Shown in pieces: positions 34,456 to 47,600 of a stretch of 64,000 bases of DNA; position 1 is the stretch's first letter; the number at the start of each line of letters is the position of its first letter. The notes under the pieces are model-generated. The model saw nothing but the letters and a program-made list of their open reading frames with translations, did no database searches and was not told the DNA's origin. The position numbers and the translations under genes were made by a program. The DNA is from Lunularia cruciata (lineage: Eukaryota; Streptophyta; Marchantiopsida; Lunulariales; Lunulariaceae): positions 65,424,333-65,488,332 of the forward strand of contig OX419756.1 in assembly GCA_948567375.1 (NCBI GenBank), read 5' to 3'.

Positions 34456-37400
34456 ATGGCGGCAATACCGGATGTTATCCTTGCAATGCAACAACAAATC
34501 GAGCATCTTACTTGATTGTTGGATGAACGAGACCAGCAACGACAAGAACAGATAGACAAAGCGCCAGTTCAAGACGGAGAAGATTGCATTCAATTTCTGA
34601 AACCCAAGGTGTTTGAAGGCAAGAATCTTCCAAGCACAGTGGAGAATTTTGTGTTTGATTGTGAACGTTACTTTGAAGCCACCAATCTTCAAGACGAGTG
34701 GAAACAAATTCTCTTGGCTTCTAGCCAGTTGGATGGCGTGGCAAAACTTTGGTGGCGATTCCGAGTAGAAAGAGCTGAATGACAAATTGTTACACCAATT
34801 TTGACATGGGCAGAATTCAAGGATGCAATACTTGGTCAATTTCAGACTATAAATGCCACCCGAGCTGCACGAGATAAATTGGTAGAGTTGAGGCAGATTG
34901 GCTCAGTGAGAAGCTACATCACACAATTTCAGAATATCAGCATGCAAATTCTAGATATCCAAGAAGGTGAAGTTTTGGATCGATTTGTGCGAGGATTGAA
35001 GTCACAAACCAGATTGGAGGTGACCATGCGAGAGCCACAGAACGTAGAAGAAGCCATGCAATTGGTTGAGCATTTTGATTCCTTAGTTGCGACAACTTGG
35101 TCTTGACCTCGACCTACACAAAACCTACCAGTACCACGAGTGGAAGAACTGGTACCAATGGAGATTGATGCTATCCAACGAAGACCACTTGGCACAGTAG
35201 ATAGAGAAAGATTACGATAAAATGGAGGTTGCTTTTATTGTTGCCAAGTTGGACATCGCATTGCTGAATGTCCACTTAGGAATGTGCAACCTCAACAAGT
35301 TGCCCAGATGGAGTTAGTGGAACAGAATGACCAGGGAAACAAAGAATCCCAGTAGGAGATTTTGAGCCGCCTACTGGGAGCTTGATTAGTTCCAATGGGA
35401 TTGAAGGCTCGACCTATGCAAGTTTGCTTCACTTGCAAGGTACGATATCTAATCGGGGTTGCAGGATTTTGGTTGATTCTGGAAGTTCAAAGAATTGCAT
35501 ATTTGTACAAGTAGCAAAGGAATTGAGTACTCCTATCAAGCCAGTGATTGGAAGTAGTTTGATGATGGCGGATGGTAGAAAAGGTTCTGCATTCCGCACC
35601 TCGCATCCTGTTACCTTCAAGATTGGGAAGGAGTATTTGGAGTGTATGAGGTTTGTAGTGGCACCTCTACACTATGATATCATTCTGGGTCTACCTTGGC
35701 TTGAACATCATAAGGTTCAATTCAATTGGACCCGACGTCAAATTCAAGTACAAGACCAAGGTAGGAATTTCCGATTAGGTTTTCTGGCACCTCTGAGTAA
35801 GACACCTAAGAATAGTTAGTCCCAAGATGGGAATTTTGTTGAGAAGGTAGCCATAGAGCAAATCTGGAAGGAAGATGAGTCCCAAGATGGGAAGTTTGCC
35901 AAGAAGGCAACCATGGAGCAAGCTTGGAAGAGAGATGAGTCCCTAGAAGGGAAGTTTGTTAATGAAGCAGCCATAGAGCAAGCTTTGGAGGAAGATAAGT
36001 CTGTATTTACAATGTGGATCAAGCCAATTGCACAAGAACAATCTGAGGAGGACCAGGTGCCGTATCAAGCAATGGTTGATCGGATAGTTCAGGAGTTTGC
36101 AGATGTGTTTCCGGATGATCTACCAAAGGGTTTACCCTCTGATTGAGGTATGCCCTTCAAGATCGAGTTATTGCGAGGGAGTACTCCAGTGAGTAGACCA
36201 ATCTATTGGCTCTCACCAAAGGAGTTGGAGGAGTTGCGAACAACACTTATAGAGTTGTTGTTAGAGTCATACAACATAGTACCTCTCCGTGAGGAGCACC
36301 GGTACTATTTGTTCCAAAGAAGGATGGAGGACTTTGTTTCTATATTGATTACCGTGGGCTCAATAAGCAAATCGTGAAGAATGCATATCCCTTGCCTCGG
36401 ATCGATGACCTGCTTGATCAATTAAGTGGAGCACGCTACTTTTCCAAGCTAGATCTTTGTAGCGGCTATTGGCAAATTCCTATTGAAGGAGAGGACGTGC
36501 AAAAGATTGCCTTTTGCACAAGGTATGGACATTTTGAGTGGAGAGTTCTACCTTTCGGACTCACTAATGCTCCAACAGTCTTCATGGATTAGATGCATTG
36601 GGTGTTGGAGGGACTATTGGATCAGTCCGTAGTAGTGTTCTTAGATGATATCTTAATCTATAATAGGACAGAGGCAGAACATAGGAATCATGTGCGAGAA
36701 GTCCTAAGACAACTACGACAATGGAAATTTTACTGCAAGAAGTCAAAGTGTGCTTTTTGGCAGAAGGAGGTTACCTTCTTGGGTCATAAGATCTCATCAG
36801 AGGGGATCAAGATGGAAGAAGAGAAGATCAAGGCCATTACTGATTGGCCCACCCCGAAGAATGTTACCAAAGTACAAGCATTCAATGGATTGGCCAATTT
36901 TTACTGACAATTTATCCACTATTATACTCACATGGCTGCACCATTGACTGACCTCTTGGGAAAGAACTTGAGCTTCCACCAATGGACCACCAAGCATGAA
37001 GAAGCATTCCAGAAGTTAAAGCATATGGTGTCTTCAAGACCCATTCTTCAACCATATGATCCTCAACTACCTCGTGTGGTTGATTTTGATGCTTCTAACT
37101 TTGCAATTGGAGCTGTGTTGCAACAAGAATTTGCAGATGGACTACATCCTATTGCCTTTGTGTCTTGCCGACTAAATACAACTGAAAGAAATTACTCTGC
37201 TTGAGATTGGGAAAAACTTGCAATGGTATATGCCACCAAGGTATGGAGGCATTATCTCTTGGGGAAACAAGTGATCATGCAAACTAATCACAAGCCATTG
37301 TTGCAGACCTTACACCTAGAGCACATGAAGAGTCGATATCATTGATGGAAAGAGCAACTCCAATTGTTCAACATCAAACTTGAGTACAAACCAGGTCGGT

Positions 37401-38930
37401 TCCATGTCATCCCTGATGCTCTATCACAATGACCTGATTTGAAGTCTCTTCCTCTCATTGCGGCAGCAATTATGACGGTGTCAATTGATCCCAAGATTCA
37501 TAACGAGTTTTGGTTAGCTCTACAGCAAGATCCCTTCTTCCAAATGATACATGGTCGGCTAACAACAGGTGACAAGGAGTACAACACCTTCTCCTTCAAG
37601 GAAGGCCTTCTATTCCATGCAGACCGGATCTATGTTCTAGCCAAAGGTGATCTTTGACTTGTGCGCCTTCAAGAAGCCCATGATTTACCCATCGCTGGTG
37701 ACATGGGTGTGGACAAGACCTTGGGTACCCTCCAACTTTAATAGTGGTGGCCCAACATGACACGGGATGTTCAAGAATTTGTCCAATCGTGTGAGAGCTG
37801 CCAACGTAACAAGGCCAGCAACCAAAAGCCGGGTGGACTCCTTCAACCGCTTGCCGTTCCATCAGCTCATTGGGAGCATGTGAGCTTGGATCTCATCACA
37901 TCCTTGCCAAAGACAAAACAAGGACACACCGCCATCGTGGTGTTTGTGGATAAGCTTAGTAAGCAAATCCACTTGGCACCAACCTGTGATACCGTGGATG
38001 CTCCAACCTTAGCGCAAATCTACTTCGACAATGTTTTCAAGCATCATGGAATGCCAAGCATACTCATCTCCGACCGTGATCCTCGCTTTACCGGGAAGTT
38101 TTGGCAAGCACTCTTTCAGATACTTGGCACCAAGCTTGCTTTGTCCACGACCTATCATCCTCAAACTGATGGACAAACCGAACGTGCAAATCGTACATTG
38201 GAGGATATGTTGCGTGCCTTTGTCAATTTCCACCATACCAATTGGGATGAATGTCTTGCCGCTGCCAAATTTGCCTACAACAATTCCAAACAGGCAAGCA
38301 TCGGATTCTCTCCTTTCTTTCTCAATTTTGGCCAAGATCCGCTTGTTCCAGATTCTCTTCTTGCTCCCCCTCCATCTCAAGTTCCTCATACTTCCACATA
38401 CTTGACCACTATATCCCAATCTCTCCAACAAGCCAAGTCTCACCTCCTTGTTGCTCAGAATCACCAAAAACAATATGCGGACCACCATCGTCAAGATCTC
38501 ACCTTCAAAGTCGGTGATAAAGTCATGCTATCCTCTAGTAACCTCCCTCTCCCACTTGATACCCAAGTTCATAAACTTGCCCCTAATTGGATAGGACCCT
38601 TTGACATCACACAAATTGTCTCTCCTGTTGCTTATCGTCTTGCCTTGCCTTGTCACATGCGTATCCATCTTGTCTTTCATGTTTCCAAGTTGAAACCCTT
38701 TGTTCCTAACACCTTTTCCTCTCGAGTCCAACCTCCCCCTCATCCTATCGCTATCAATGATCATGAGGAGTACAAAGTTGATCGTATCCTTGCGCGTTGC
38801 CATATTCAACGAGGCCGTCGCCAACATACGGTATACAAGGTCCTTTGGAAAGGGTATCCCCTTCATGATGCCACCTGGGAACCTCTTTCTCACCTCCACA
38901 ATGCACAGACGGCCATCCAAGAATTCGAAG
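34456..38930 (+). pseudogene. Gag-pol region of G1 with chromodomain
   Basis: Parts in order: gag (about 34456-35350), protease (about 35400-35800), a 60-bp tandem repeat linker (about 35820-36000), RT (about 36150-36910), RNase H (about 37080-37430), integrase (about 37660-38730) and a chromodomain (about 38760-38930, with YKVLWKGYPLHDATWEPLSH). Layout and motifs identify a plant chromovirus. It is closely related to G2 and clearly dead. Confidence 0.88.
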
Positions 38931-38974
38931 CTTCATTGGCGACGAGGACATCACCAACTAGCGGCGGGGGAATA

Positions 38975-39403
38975 TGTAACAATATGGAGTTTAGCGACGA
39001 AGTCAGTCAGGCTCACGAAGTAGCACATAAGACAAATTAGCCTAGAATATTCCGGAAGTATCTAGGAAGCTTCTTAAGAAGCTTCCCGGTTAGCTTAGCT
39101 TGCACCTTAAGTAAGTAGCTTCTAGAAGGAAGCTTCTAGAAGCTTCCAACTAGCTTAGCTTGCATGCCAAGTAGGCGGCTTCTAGAAGGAAGCTTCTTGA
39201 GAAGCTTCCTAGTTAACTTGGCTTACACTCTAAGAGAGCGGCTTGAGGAAGCTTCTTCTTGAGAAGCTTCTCAAGGGCCTTGTATGCTACCTATAAATAC
39301 CAAAGCCAAAGCTCATGCTAGGCATTTGGAGTTTTCCCTCATTCAAGTGTCCCAATGTGAGTTTCCATTCTCCTATTTCTCTCCTTGGTTTCAGTCTTTT
39401 ACA
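38975..39403 (+). repeat. 3' LTR of G1
   Basis: 429 bp, TGTAACAATATGG ... CTTTTACA, preceded by the purine-rich GGCGGGGGAA tract. TATAAATA at 39292-39299. Confidence 0.9.
39129..39146 (+). promoter_or_regulatory. Perfect heat-shock element in the G1 3' LTR
   Basis: Same four-unit GAAGCTTCTAGAAGCTTC as in the 5' LTR, here in the position to drive transcription outward into LINE copy 2. Confidence 0.72.
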
Positions 39404-40290
39404 AGTAGGCAAAAAGCATGTTAGCTTTATCATGGAGTGTACAAAGTAGTCTATAGAATAGATGTGGACATGAAAAACTAGTATGAAATAACCCCAAAAT
39501 TAACATGCTTGAGAAGCTAGCCATTCTCACTATTTGATCGGTATCCTTGGGATGGTCGATGAAGGGATAGAAGAAACATGCATAATCCCAAGTGTCACTA
39601 CTGTCGATGAGGTTGCTCACCTCACATGAGCATCAAGTGGTCCAATCATAGTCCTTGTGCATGTTTCCACATGGATCTTTACCCCTTGCGAGATAAAATG
39701 TTAGTGACACATTGTGCATGGTGTATCTCGAAGCGCTCTGAGCGGCCCCACATGGGAAGATGTAGCCATAGTTAGCACAAGAATGACAATAGTAACACAA
39801 TAGTAACACATGATGCTCATCTCTATATCTCCCCATATTTGCAAAACTATAACACTTCACATCCCAACTCACACAAAAAAATACTATCTCTCAAAACTCA
39901 AAAAACTATAAACTCTATAACTTTCAATTTCTATCTTTAAAATTTTCAAATTAAATTCTCATGGAACTTAATTATGAAAACCAAGAGGTTAGAAATAAAA
40001 ATTCTAAACCCATCACTCTCAATGTGTAATGATCACTCTAAATCCTAAAAAACTTAGAAATACTAGTAACTTTCTACTCAATTATCTATAGTCTTCACTC
40101 TAAATATAAATAGACTGGAAATTGAAAAATGAATCTAAATACCAATAGACAGAAATTGAAAAATGAACAGAATTTAATATTCACTCAAGTGCTATATGCT
40201 AGAGAGCACTTGAAAATATAGATTTTTTCTCTCACATCGCTCCCTCTCCACACTCTCCAGATCTCTTCCCAAACGGCTCTCCGTCAAGAG
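39404..40290 (-). mobile_element. LINE copy 2, 5' piece (leader and zinc-finger region)
   Basis: Continues LINE copy 2 upstream of G1. A degenerate finger region with MHKDYDWTT lies at about 39870-39630, followed upstream by an AT-rich leader matching 7600-8010 of copy 1 up to about 40290. Its 5' end faces the 5' end of LINE copy 3. Confidence 0.7.
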
Positions 40291-40384
40291 TGCATGAATC
40301 CATAACTGTGTGAACTATGGAGCAGTAATCTAAAATTGGTTCAAAATCTTCCAACAATCATACTTTTACTTTGTTATCTCATGA

Positions 40385-41161
40385 TATCACTGAGTTCCGT
40401 GAGAATTTAATTTGACAATTTTGGAGATGGAAATTGAAAGTTATGAGAGTTTATAGATTTTAGGGTTTGGAGAGATTGTTTTCTTATGTGAGTTGGGATG
40501 TGAGGGGTTGTGGTTTTGCAGATATAGGGAGAGATGGAGAGGAGTATCATGTGTTACTATCACTATTTTGTGCTAGCCATGGCTACACCTTCCCATGTGG
40601 GGTCGCCTAGAGCGGGTCGGGATACACCATGCCCGGTGTGTCACCGACGCTTTACCTTGCAAGGGGTAAAGACCCATGTGGGAAGGATGCACAAGGACTA
40701 TGATTGGACCACTTTGGATGCCCACGTGAGACGAGCAATCACATTGACACCAATGACACTCGGGATTACGCACGCTTCTTCTATACCTTCGTTGATTGTT
40801 CTAGGAATACCTATCGAGTCTTGGGAGTGGTTAGCTTCTCAGGCGGGTTGCATTTTGGGGTTATTTGAGACTAGCTTTCCATGTCTATGTCTATTCCATA
40901 GGCTACCCCGCACACTCCATGATGAGGCTAGATAGGCTTTTCACCTACCACTGGATCATTTGGCACGTGATCCCTTGGACGAGTTAGCGTGGTTCCTATT
41001 CCTCCTACTCCCTTGATGGTGTCTTCATTATGCTAGAGGAGGACATGCGGGGCATAGAGAAGTGGCGGTTAGATTTCAATTCCAAGCGGGGGATTGGGCA
41101 GCCCTTCAAGAGGAGTCTGTTAGGGCTACACGATTTAGGAGATAGGCATCGCCACAGGATA
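40385..41161 (+). mobile_element. LINE copy 3, 5' piece (short leader and intact C2H2 finger)
   Basis: Best-preserved N-terminal region of the family. From ATG 40579 it reads MATPSHVGSPRAG and then CPVCHRRFTLQGVKTHVGRM with the final H, a C-x2-C-x12-H-x4-H C2H2 zinc finger at about 40630-40690. In R2-type LINEs such fingers bind the DNA target. A stop follows near 40933. The leader is shorter than in copies 1 and 2. Confidence 0.8.
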
Positions 41162-41902
41162 TGTAATACCAAGGGTTAGCCATATGATCTAGATGTGAAA
41201 TTTGGTTTGGTAACATCTAGAATGATGTTATACATGATGGTCAAAATAGATCAGATAGAAGTATCACCAAAAGAGTACTTCTACTAATAGGGCAGAAACC
41301 GAAATAGACTTGAAAACCTTAGAACCAATAGCTAGACATATGATTTAAAGGTGAGAATTGGTTTGGTAACATCTGGAAGGATGTTACACATGATGGACTA
41401 AACAGATCAGAAAGAGGTATCACCAAAAGGGGACTTCTACTAATAGAGTAGGAACCGAAATATGCCTGAAAACTTTGAAGGCAATTTTGGAGGCCTAAAC
41501 GGATGAATTAGGCCTCGAAAATGTGCAGATTCCCCCCCCCCAATGGAGGAAAGACTGGCCTTCCCTCCCCCCTGGTTTGTCTCGTCGAGAGCTTTCCAAT
41601 GGTACCTTACTCATGCGATTCTAAGATTCCTATAAGAAGATTCCCTAAAAGATTCCCTCCGGTCAAAGCTCGTTTGACCAACCAGATAGGACCTAGACCA
41701 GACAGGTCACCCACCCAAGTAAGTAATCCAAGGGTGGAGCTTGCTGACATGTCACCTATCTGTGTCCTTAATCCTATGGTGGAGCTTCCTTGGAGGAGAT
41801 CCTCTTTGTCTATATAATAAAGAGAAGGTGCTCCCTTGGAGCATCGAATGTTTGAGTGTGCAATCTGTGTTTTCTCTCTTCTCTTGTCCTTGGAGTATTA
41901 CA
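41162..41902 (-). mobile_element. Solo LTR (741 bp), reverse orientation, inside LINE copy 3
   Basis: On the minus strand it runs TGTAATACTCC ... GGTATTACA, the same family as 12856-13597. GATA occurs on both sides (41158-41161 and 41903-41906), and removing it restores the LINE order seen in copy 1. Contains a poly-C (poly-G on the minus strand) run near 41531. Confidence 0.85.
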
Positions 41903-43008
41903 GATACCACAGATTCCACTCAATTACAATGATGTAGGACATTGGGTCAGGCAGGAGAGTTAAGTAGAGCATGACGAGCGCTACACCCTTTGTCTATAGC
42001 AAGTCCTACTGATGAGACCATCTCTTCCCTACGCTCATTGCATCCTATAGCAGTAGAGGGACTACCACTAGAGGTCTTAGATTATCAGCCTGAGCAGCCT
42101 TTATGTCTTGATAGGTCACTATTTGCACAAGCATTGTGCACTGCCCCTCGCCTTTCCTCAAGAGGCTTGTCAAGGATGGTTTATGAGCACCTCAGAGATT
42201 GCTTCTAGGCAGATGATTCTTCTAGTGGTTTTACCGAGTTTTTTCAAGTGGCTGCAGCAGTAGCAAGAGGAGACATTCCTATGTCTGTTAGTTGGGTTTC
42301 GGTGCTAGTCGACTTCTCGCGATCGAGAAGGACACGGGAGGCATTAGACCGATTGCTATTGGAGAGATCTTTTTGTGTTTGGTCAGTTGTACTATTGTCC
42401 TTCAACATTGTTCTCACTTTCAACAGCACCTTAGTCCATATCAGTTTGGAGTAGCTACACCTAGAGGATGTGAGGCTATATCTCTAGGCATTAGAGCACT
42501 CTTAGATATCCATCTGGAGTAGGTTGTCCTATAGGTGGATGTTGAGAACACTTTTAATAGCGTCTCACATGCATCCATCTTTAGAGAGCTTAGGGAGGCT
42601 GGTGGATCCTTGGCAAGTCTCATTCCTTTTGTGCGGTCTTTTTATGGCTCTCCTACTTCCCTTTACTACCAACATGGTGTGTTCATAGGAGGGAGTCACC
42701 ATCTTGGAGTCAGCTGTTGGTACACGTCAGGGAGATCCTTTGGGGGGGCCCTTATTTGCATGGCTCACTTTAGAGCTCTCCTATCTACTACTTTGGCCAT
42801 GCCAGGTTGTGTATTTCCCTCCTTGGCAAATGATACACACATCATAGGCCCTGTAGATCAGATAAGGTAGGCCTTTGACTACTTGACTACCAAGCTACAT
42901 CTAGTAGGCTTGAGAGTCAAGGTGTCAAAGTGTAGGGCATGGTCCCCTTTAGGTATCCCTCCCCACCTTGAGCTTCCAAAGGGGTGTATCACATCCATAG
43001 ATGGACTT
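41903..43008 (+). mobile_element. LINE copy 3, RT piece
   Basis: Carries EKDTGGIRPIAIGEIF at about 42325, FGVATPRGCEAISLGIRALL at about 42448, VDVENTFNSVSHASIFREL at about 42535, the GDPLGG region near 42735 and LANDTHI (the catalytic-loop position, LADDT in copy 1) near 42825. Stops and frame shifts occur between these. It ends at GGACTT, where chromovirus G2 is inserted. Confidence 0.8.
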
Positions 43009-43431
43009 TGTAACAATATGGAGTTTAGTGACGAAGTTAGTCGGGCTTACAAAGTAGAGAATAAGACAAAATAGCCTAGAATATTCTAGAAGCATCTAAG
43101 AAGCTTCTTAAGAAGCTTCCCAACTAGTTAACTTGCGCCCTAAGCAGGTAGCTTCTAGAAGGAAGCTTCTAGAAGCTTCTAACTAGCTTAGCTTGCACGC
43201 CAAGTAGGCGGCTTCTAGAAGGAAGCTTCTTGAGAAGCTTCCTAGTTAACTTGGCTTGCACTCCAAGAAAGCGGCTCAAGGAAACTTCTTGAGAAGCTTC
43301 AAGGGTCTTGTATGCTACCTATAAATACCAAGGCCGAAGCTCATGCTAGGCATTCGGAGTTTTCCCTCATTCAAGTGTCACAATGTGAGCTTCCATTCTC
43401 CTATTTCTCTCCTCGGATTCGGTCTTTTACA
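43009..43431 (+). repeat. 5' LTR of G2
   Basis: 423 bp, TGTAACAATATGG ... CTTTTAC-A. TATAAATA at 43320-43327. Confidence 0.92.
43162..43179 (+). promoter_or_regulatory. Perfect heat-shock element in the G2 5' LTR
   Basis: GAAGCTTCTAGAAGCTTC, four alternating units, about 140 bases upstream of the TATA box; further GAAGCTTC palindromes lie on both sides. Confidence 0.75.
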
Positions 43432-43432
43432 T

Positions 43433-43444
43433 TGGTATCAGAGC
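43433..43444 (+). other. Primer-binding site of G2
   Basis: TGGTATCAGAGC after the 5' LTR, matching initiator methionine tRNA as in G1. Confidence 0.9.
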
Positions 43445-43702
43445 AGGAATGGGATGGATGGAATTTATGGACCACCAAATCCACTTCCGCCAAACCATTG
43501 GGACTTTCATGTCCAAATATTACCAAAGCATCATTTCACACAATTCATCATCTCACGCTTTGGGCAGGATTTTCTACATATGATCACCGTGTTAGAGGAA
43601 CCCTTGATACTTCCAATTGTAACTTATGGAGAACGGTGGACGTGTTGTATCTACGTGTTAATCAACTAGATAAATTGCAGGTAGTGGAATAGAGTAGTAG
43701 CG

Positions 43703-44599
43703 ATGGCGGCAATACCGGATGTTATCCTTGCAATGCAACAACAAATCGAGCATCTTACTCGATTGTTGGATGAACGAGACCAACAACGACAAGAACAGAT
43801 AGACAGAGCGCGAGTTCGAGATGGAGAAGATCGCATTCGATTTCCAAAACCCAAGGTGTTTGAAGGCAAGAATCTTCCAGGCACAGTGGAGAATTTTGTG
43901 TTTGACTGTGAACGTTACTTTGAAGCCACCAATCTTCAAGACGAGCAGAAACAAATTCTTTTGGCTTCTAGCCAATTGGATGGAGTGGCAAAACTTTGGT
44001 GGCGATTCCGAGTAGAAAGAGCTGAATGACAAATTGTTACACCAATTTTTACATGGGCAGAATTCAAGGATGCAATACTTGGTCGATTTCAGACTATAAA
44101 TGCAACCCGAGCTGCACGAGATAAATTGGCAGAGTTGAGGTAGATTGGCTCAGTGAGAAGCTACATCACACAATTTCAAAATATCATCATGCAAATTCCA
44201 GATATCCAAGAAGGTGAAGTTTTGGATTGATTTGTGCGAGGATTGAAGTCACGAACCAGATTGGAGGTGACCATGCGAGAGCCATAAAATGTAGAACAAG
44301 CCATGCAATTGGCTGAGCGTTTTGATTCCTTAGTTGCGACAACTTGGTCTCGACCTCGACCTACACAAAACCCACCAGTACCACGAGTGGAAGAACCGGT
44401 ACCAATGGAGATTGATGCTATCCAACGAAGACCACTTGGCACAGCAGATAGAGAAAGATTACAACAAAATGGAGGTTGTTTTTATTGTCGCCAGTTGGGG
44501 CATCGCATTGCTGAATGTCCACTCAAGAATGGACGACCTCGTCAAGTTGCCCAAGTGGAGGTTGTGGAGCGGAATGATCAGGGAAACAAGGAATCCTAG
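43703..44599 (+). pseudogene. Gag of G2
   Basis: Starts MAAIPDVILAMQQQIEHLTR, with the capsid-type segment FVFDCERYFEATNL and a CFYCRQLGHRIAEC nucleocapsid knuckle near 44480-44520. Typical chromovirus gag; fossil. Confidence 0.85.
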
Positions 44600-44628
44600 T
44601 AGGAGATTTCGAGCCGCCTACTGGGAGA

Positions 44629-47600
44629 TTGATTAGTTCCAATGGGATTGAAGGCTTGACCTATGCAAGTTTGCTTCACTTGCAAGGTATGATATCTAAT
44701 CGGGGTTGTAGAATTTTGGTTGATTCTGGAAGTTCAGAGAATTGCATGTCTATGCAAGTAGCAAAGGAATTGGGTATTCCTATCAAGCCAGTGATTGGAA
44801 GTAGTTTGATGATGGCGGATGGTAGAAAGGGTTCTGCATTCCGCACCTTGCATCCTGTTACCTTCAAGATTGGGAAGGAGTATTTGGAGTGTATGAGGTT
44901 TGTAGTAGCACCTCTACACTATGATATCATTCTGGGTCTACCTTGGCTTGAATGTCATAAGGTTCAATTTGATTGGACCCGACACCAAATTCAAGTACAA
45001 CACCAAGGTAGGAATTTCCGATTAGGTTGTCTGGCACCTCTGAGTAAGACACCTAAGAATAGTCAGTCCCAAGATGGGAAGTTTGTCGAGAAGGTAGCCA
45101 TAGAGCAAATCTGGAAGGGAGATGAGTCCCAAGATGGGAAGTTTGCCAAGAAGGCAACCATGGAGCAAGCTCGGGAGAGAGATGAGTCCCTAGAAGGGAA
45201 GTTTGTTAATGAAGCAGCCATAGAGCAAGCTTTGGAGGAAGATAAGTCTGTATTCGCAGTGTGGATCAAGCCGATTGCACAAGAACAATTTGAGGAGGGC
45301 CAAGTGCCACATCAAGCGACGGTTGATCGGATAGTTCAAGAGTTTGCAGATGTGTTTCCGGATGATCTGCCAAAGGGATTACCCTCTGATCGAGGTATGC
45401 CCTTCAAGATCGAGTTATTGCGAGGGAGTACTCCAATGAGTAGACCAATCTATCGGCTCTCACCAAAGGAGTTGGAGGAGTTGCGAACAACACTTACAGA
45501 GTTGTTGGAGAAGGATTTCATACGACATAGTACCTCTCCTTGGGGAGCACCGGTACTATTTGTTCCAAAGAAGGATGGAGGACTTCGTTTCTGTCTTGAT
45601 TACCGTGGGCTCAACAAGCAAACCGTGAAGAATGCATATCCCTTGCCTCGGATTGATGACTTGCTTGATCAATTAAGTGGAGCACGATACTTTTCCAAGC
45701 TAGATCTTCGTAGCGGCTATTGGCAAATTCCTATTGAAGGAGAGGACGTGAAAAAGACTGCCTTTCGTACAAGGTATGGACATTTTGAGTGGAGAGTTCT
45801 ACCTTTTGGACTCACTAATGCTCCAGCAGTCTTCATGGATCAGATGCATCGGGTGTTGGAGGGGCTATTGGATCAGTCTGTGGTAGTGTTCTTAGATGAT
45901 ATCTTAATCTATAGTAGGACAGAGGCAGAACACATGAATCATGTGCGAGAAGTCCTAAGACGACTACGACAATGGAAATTTTACTGCAAGAAGTCAAAGT
46001 GTGCTTTTTGGCAAAAGGAGGTTACCTTCTTGGGTCATAAGATCTCATCAGAGGGGATCAAGATGGAAGAAGAGAAGATCAAGGCCATTACTGATTGGCC
46101 TACCCCGAAGGATGCTACCAAAGTACGAGCGTTCAACGGATTGGCTAGTTTTTACCGACGGTTCATCCACTATTATGCTCATGTGGCTGCACCATTGACT
46201 GACCTCTTGGGAAAGAACTCGAGCTTCCAATGGACCACCAAGCATGAAGAAGCATTCCAGGAGTTAAAGCATATGGTGTCTTCAAGACCCATTCTTCAAC
46301 CATATGATCCTCAACTACCTTGTGTGGTTGATTTTGATGCTTCTAACTTTGCAATTGGAGCTGTGTTGCAACAAGAATTTGCAGATGGACTACATCCTAT
46401 TGCCTTTGTGTCTCGCCGACTAAATACAGCTGAAAGAAATTACTCTGCTCGAGATCGGGAACAACTTGCAATGGTATATGCCACCAAGGTATGGAGGCAT
46501 TATCTCTTGGGGAAACAAGTGATCATGCGAACTGATCACAAGCCCTTGTTGCAGACCTTACACCTAGAACACATGAAGAGTCGACGTCATCGATGGGAAG
46601 AGCAACTCCAATTGTTCGACATCAAACTTGAGTACAAACCAGGTCAGTTCCATGTCATCCCTGATGCTCTATCACAACGACCTGATTTGAAGTCTCTTCC
46701 TCTCATCACGGCAGCAATTACGACGGTGTCAATTGATCCCAAGATTCATAACGAGTTTCGGTTAGCCCTACAGCAAGATCCCTTCTTCCAAATGGTACAC
46801 GGTCGTCTAACAGCACGCGACAAGGAGTACAACACCTTCTCCTTCAAGGAAGGCCTTTTATTCCATGCAGACCAGATCTATGTTCCAACCAAAGGTGATC
46901 TTCGACTTGTGCGCCTTCAAGAAGCCCATGATTTACCAATAGCTGGTCACATGGGAGTGGACAAGACCTTGGGCACCCTCCAACGCCAATGGTGGTGGCC
47001 TAACATGACATGAGATGCTCGAGACTTTGTCCGATCATGTGAGAGTTGCCAATGGAACAAGGCCAGCAACCAGAAGCTGAGTGGACTCCTTCAACCACTC
47101 GCCATTCCATCCGCTCGTTGGGAGCATGTGAGCTTGGATCTCATCACATCCTTGCCAAAGACAAAACAAGGACACACCGCAATTGTGGTGTTTGTGGATA
47201 AGCTTAGTAAGCAAATCCACTTGGCACCAACCTATGATACCGTGGATGCTCCAACCTTAGCGCACATCTACTTCGACAATGTCTTCAAGCATCATGGGAT
47301 GCCACATGTACTCATCTCCGACCGTGATCCTCGATTTACCGAGAAGTTTTGGCAAGCACTCTTCCAGATACTCGGCACCAAGCTTGCTTTGTCCACGGCC
47401 TATCATCCTCAAACTGATGAACAAACCGAACGCGCCAATCGTACATTGGAGGATATGTTGCGGGCCTTTGTCAATGTCCACCATACCAACTGGGATGAAT
47501 GTCTTGCAGCTGCAGAATTTGCCTACAACAATTCCAAACAGGCAAGCACTGGATTTTCTCCCTTCTTTCTCAATTTTGGCCAAGATCCGCTTGTTCCAGA

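Larger units (their letters stand above)
33756..39403 (+). mobile_element. Chromodomain Ty3/gypsy element (chromovirus), copy G1, fossil
   Basis: A complete-length 5.6-kb element with 429-bp LTRs, a Met-tRNA primer site, gag, pol and a chromodomain, inserted into LINE copy 2. The target duplication is GGTAG (33751-33755) and AGTAG (39404-39408). By eye the LTRs differ at about 10 of 429 positions, so it is moderately young, but the coding region is badly broken (more than a dozen breaks). Confidence 0.92.

Noticed and set aside
38009-38494. Minus-strand open frame of 161 codons (and its partner at 47257-47736)
   Set aside because: Antisense shadow of the chromovirus integrase.
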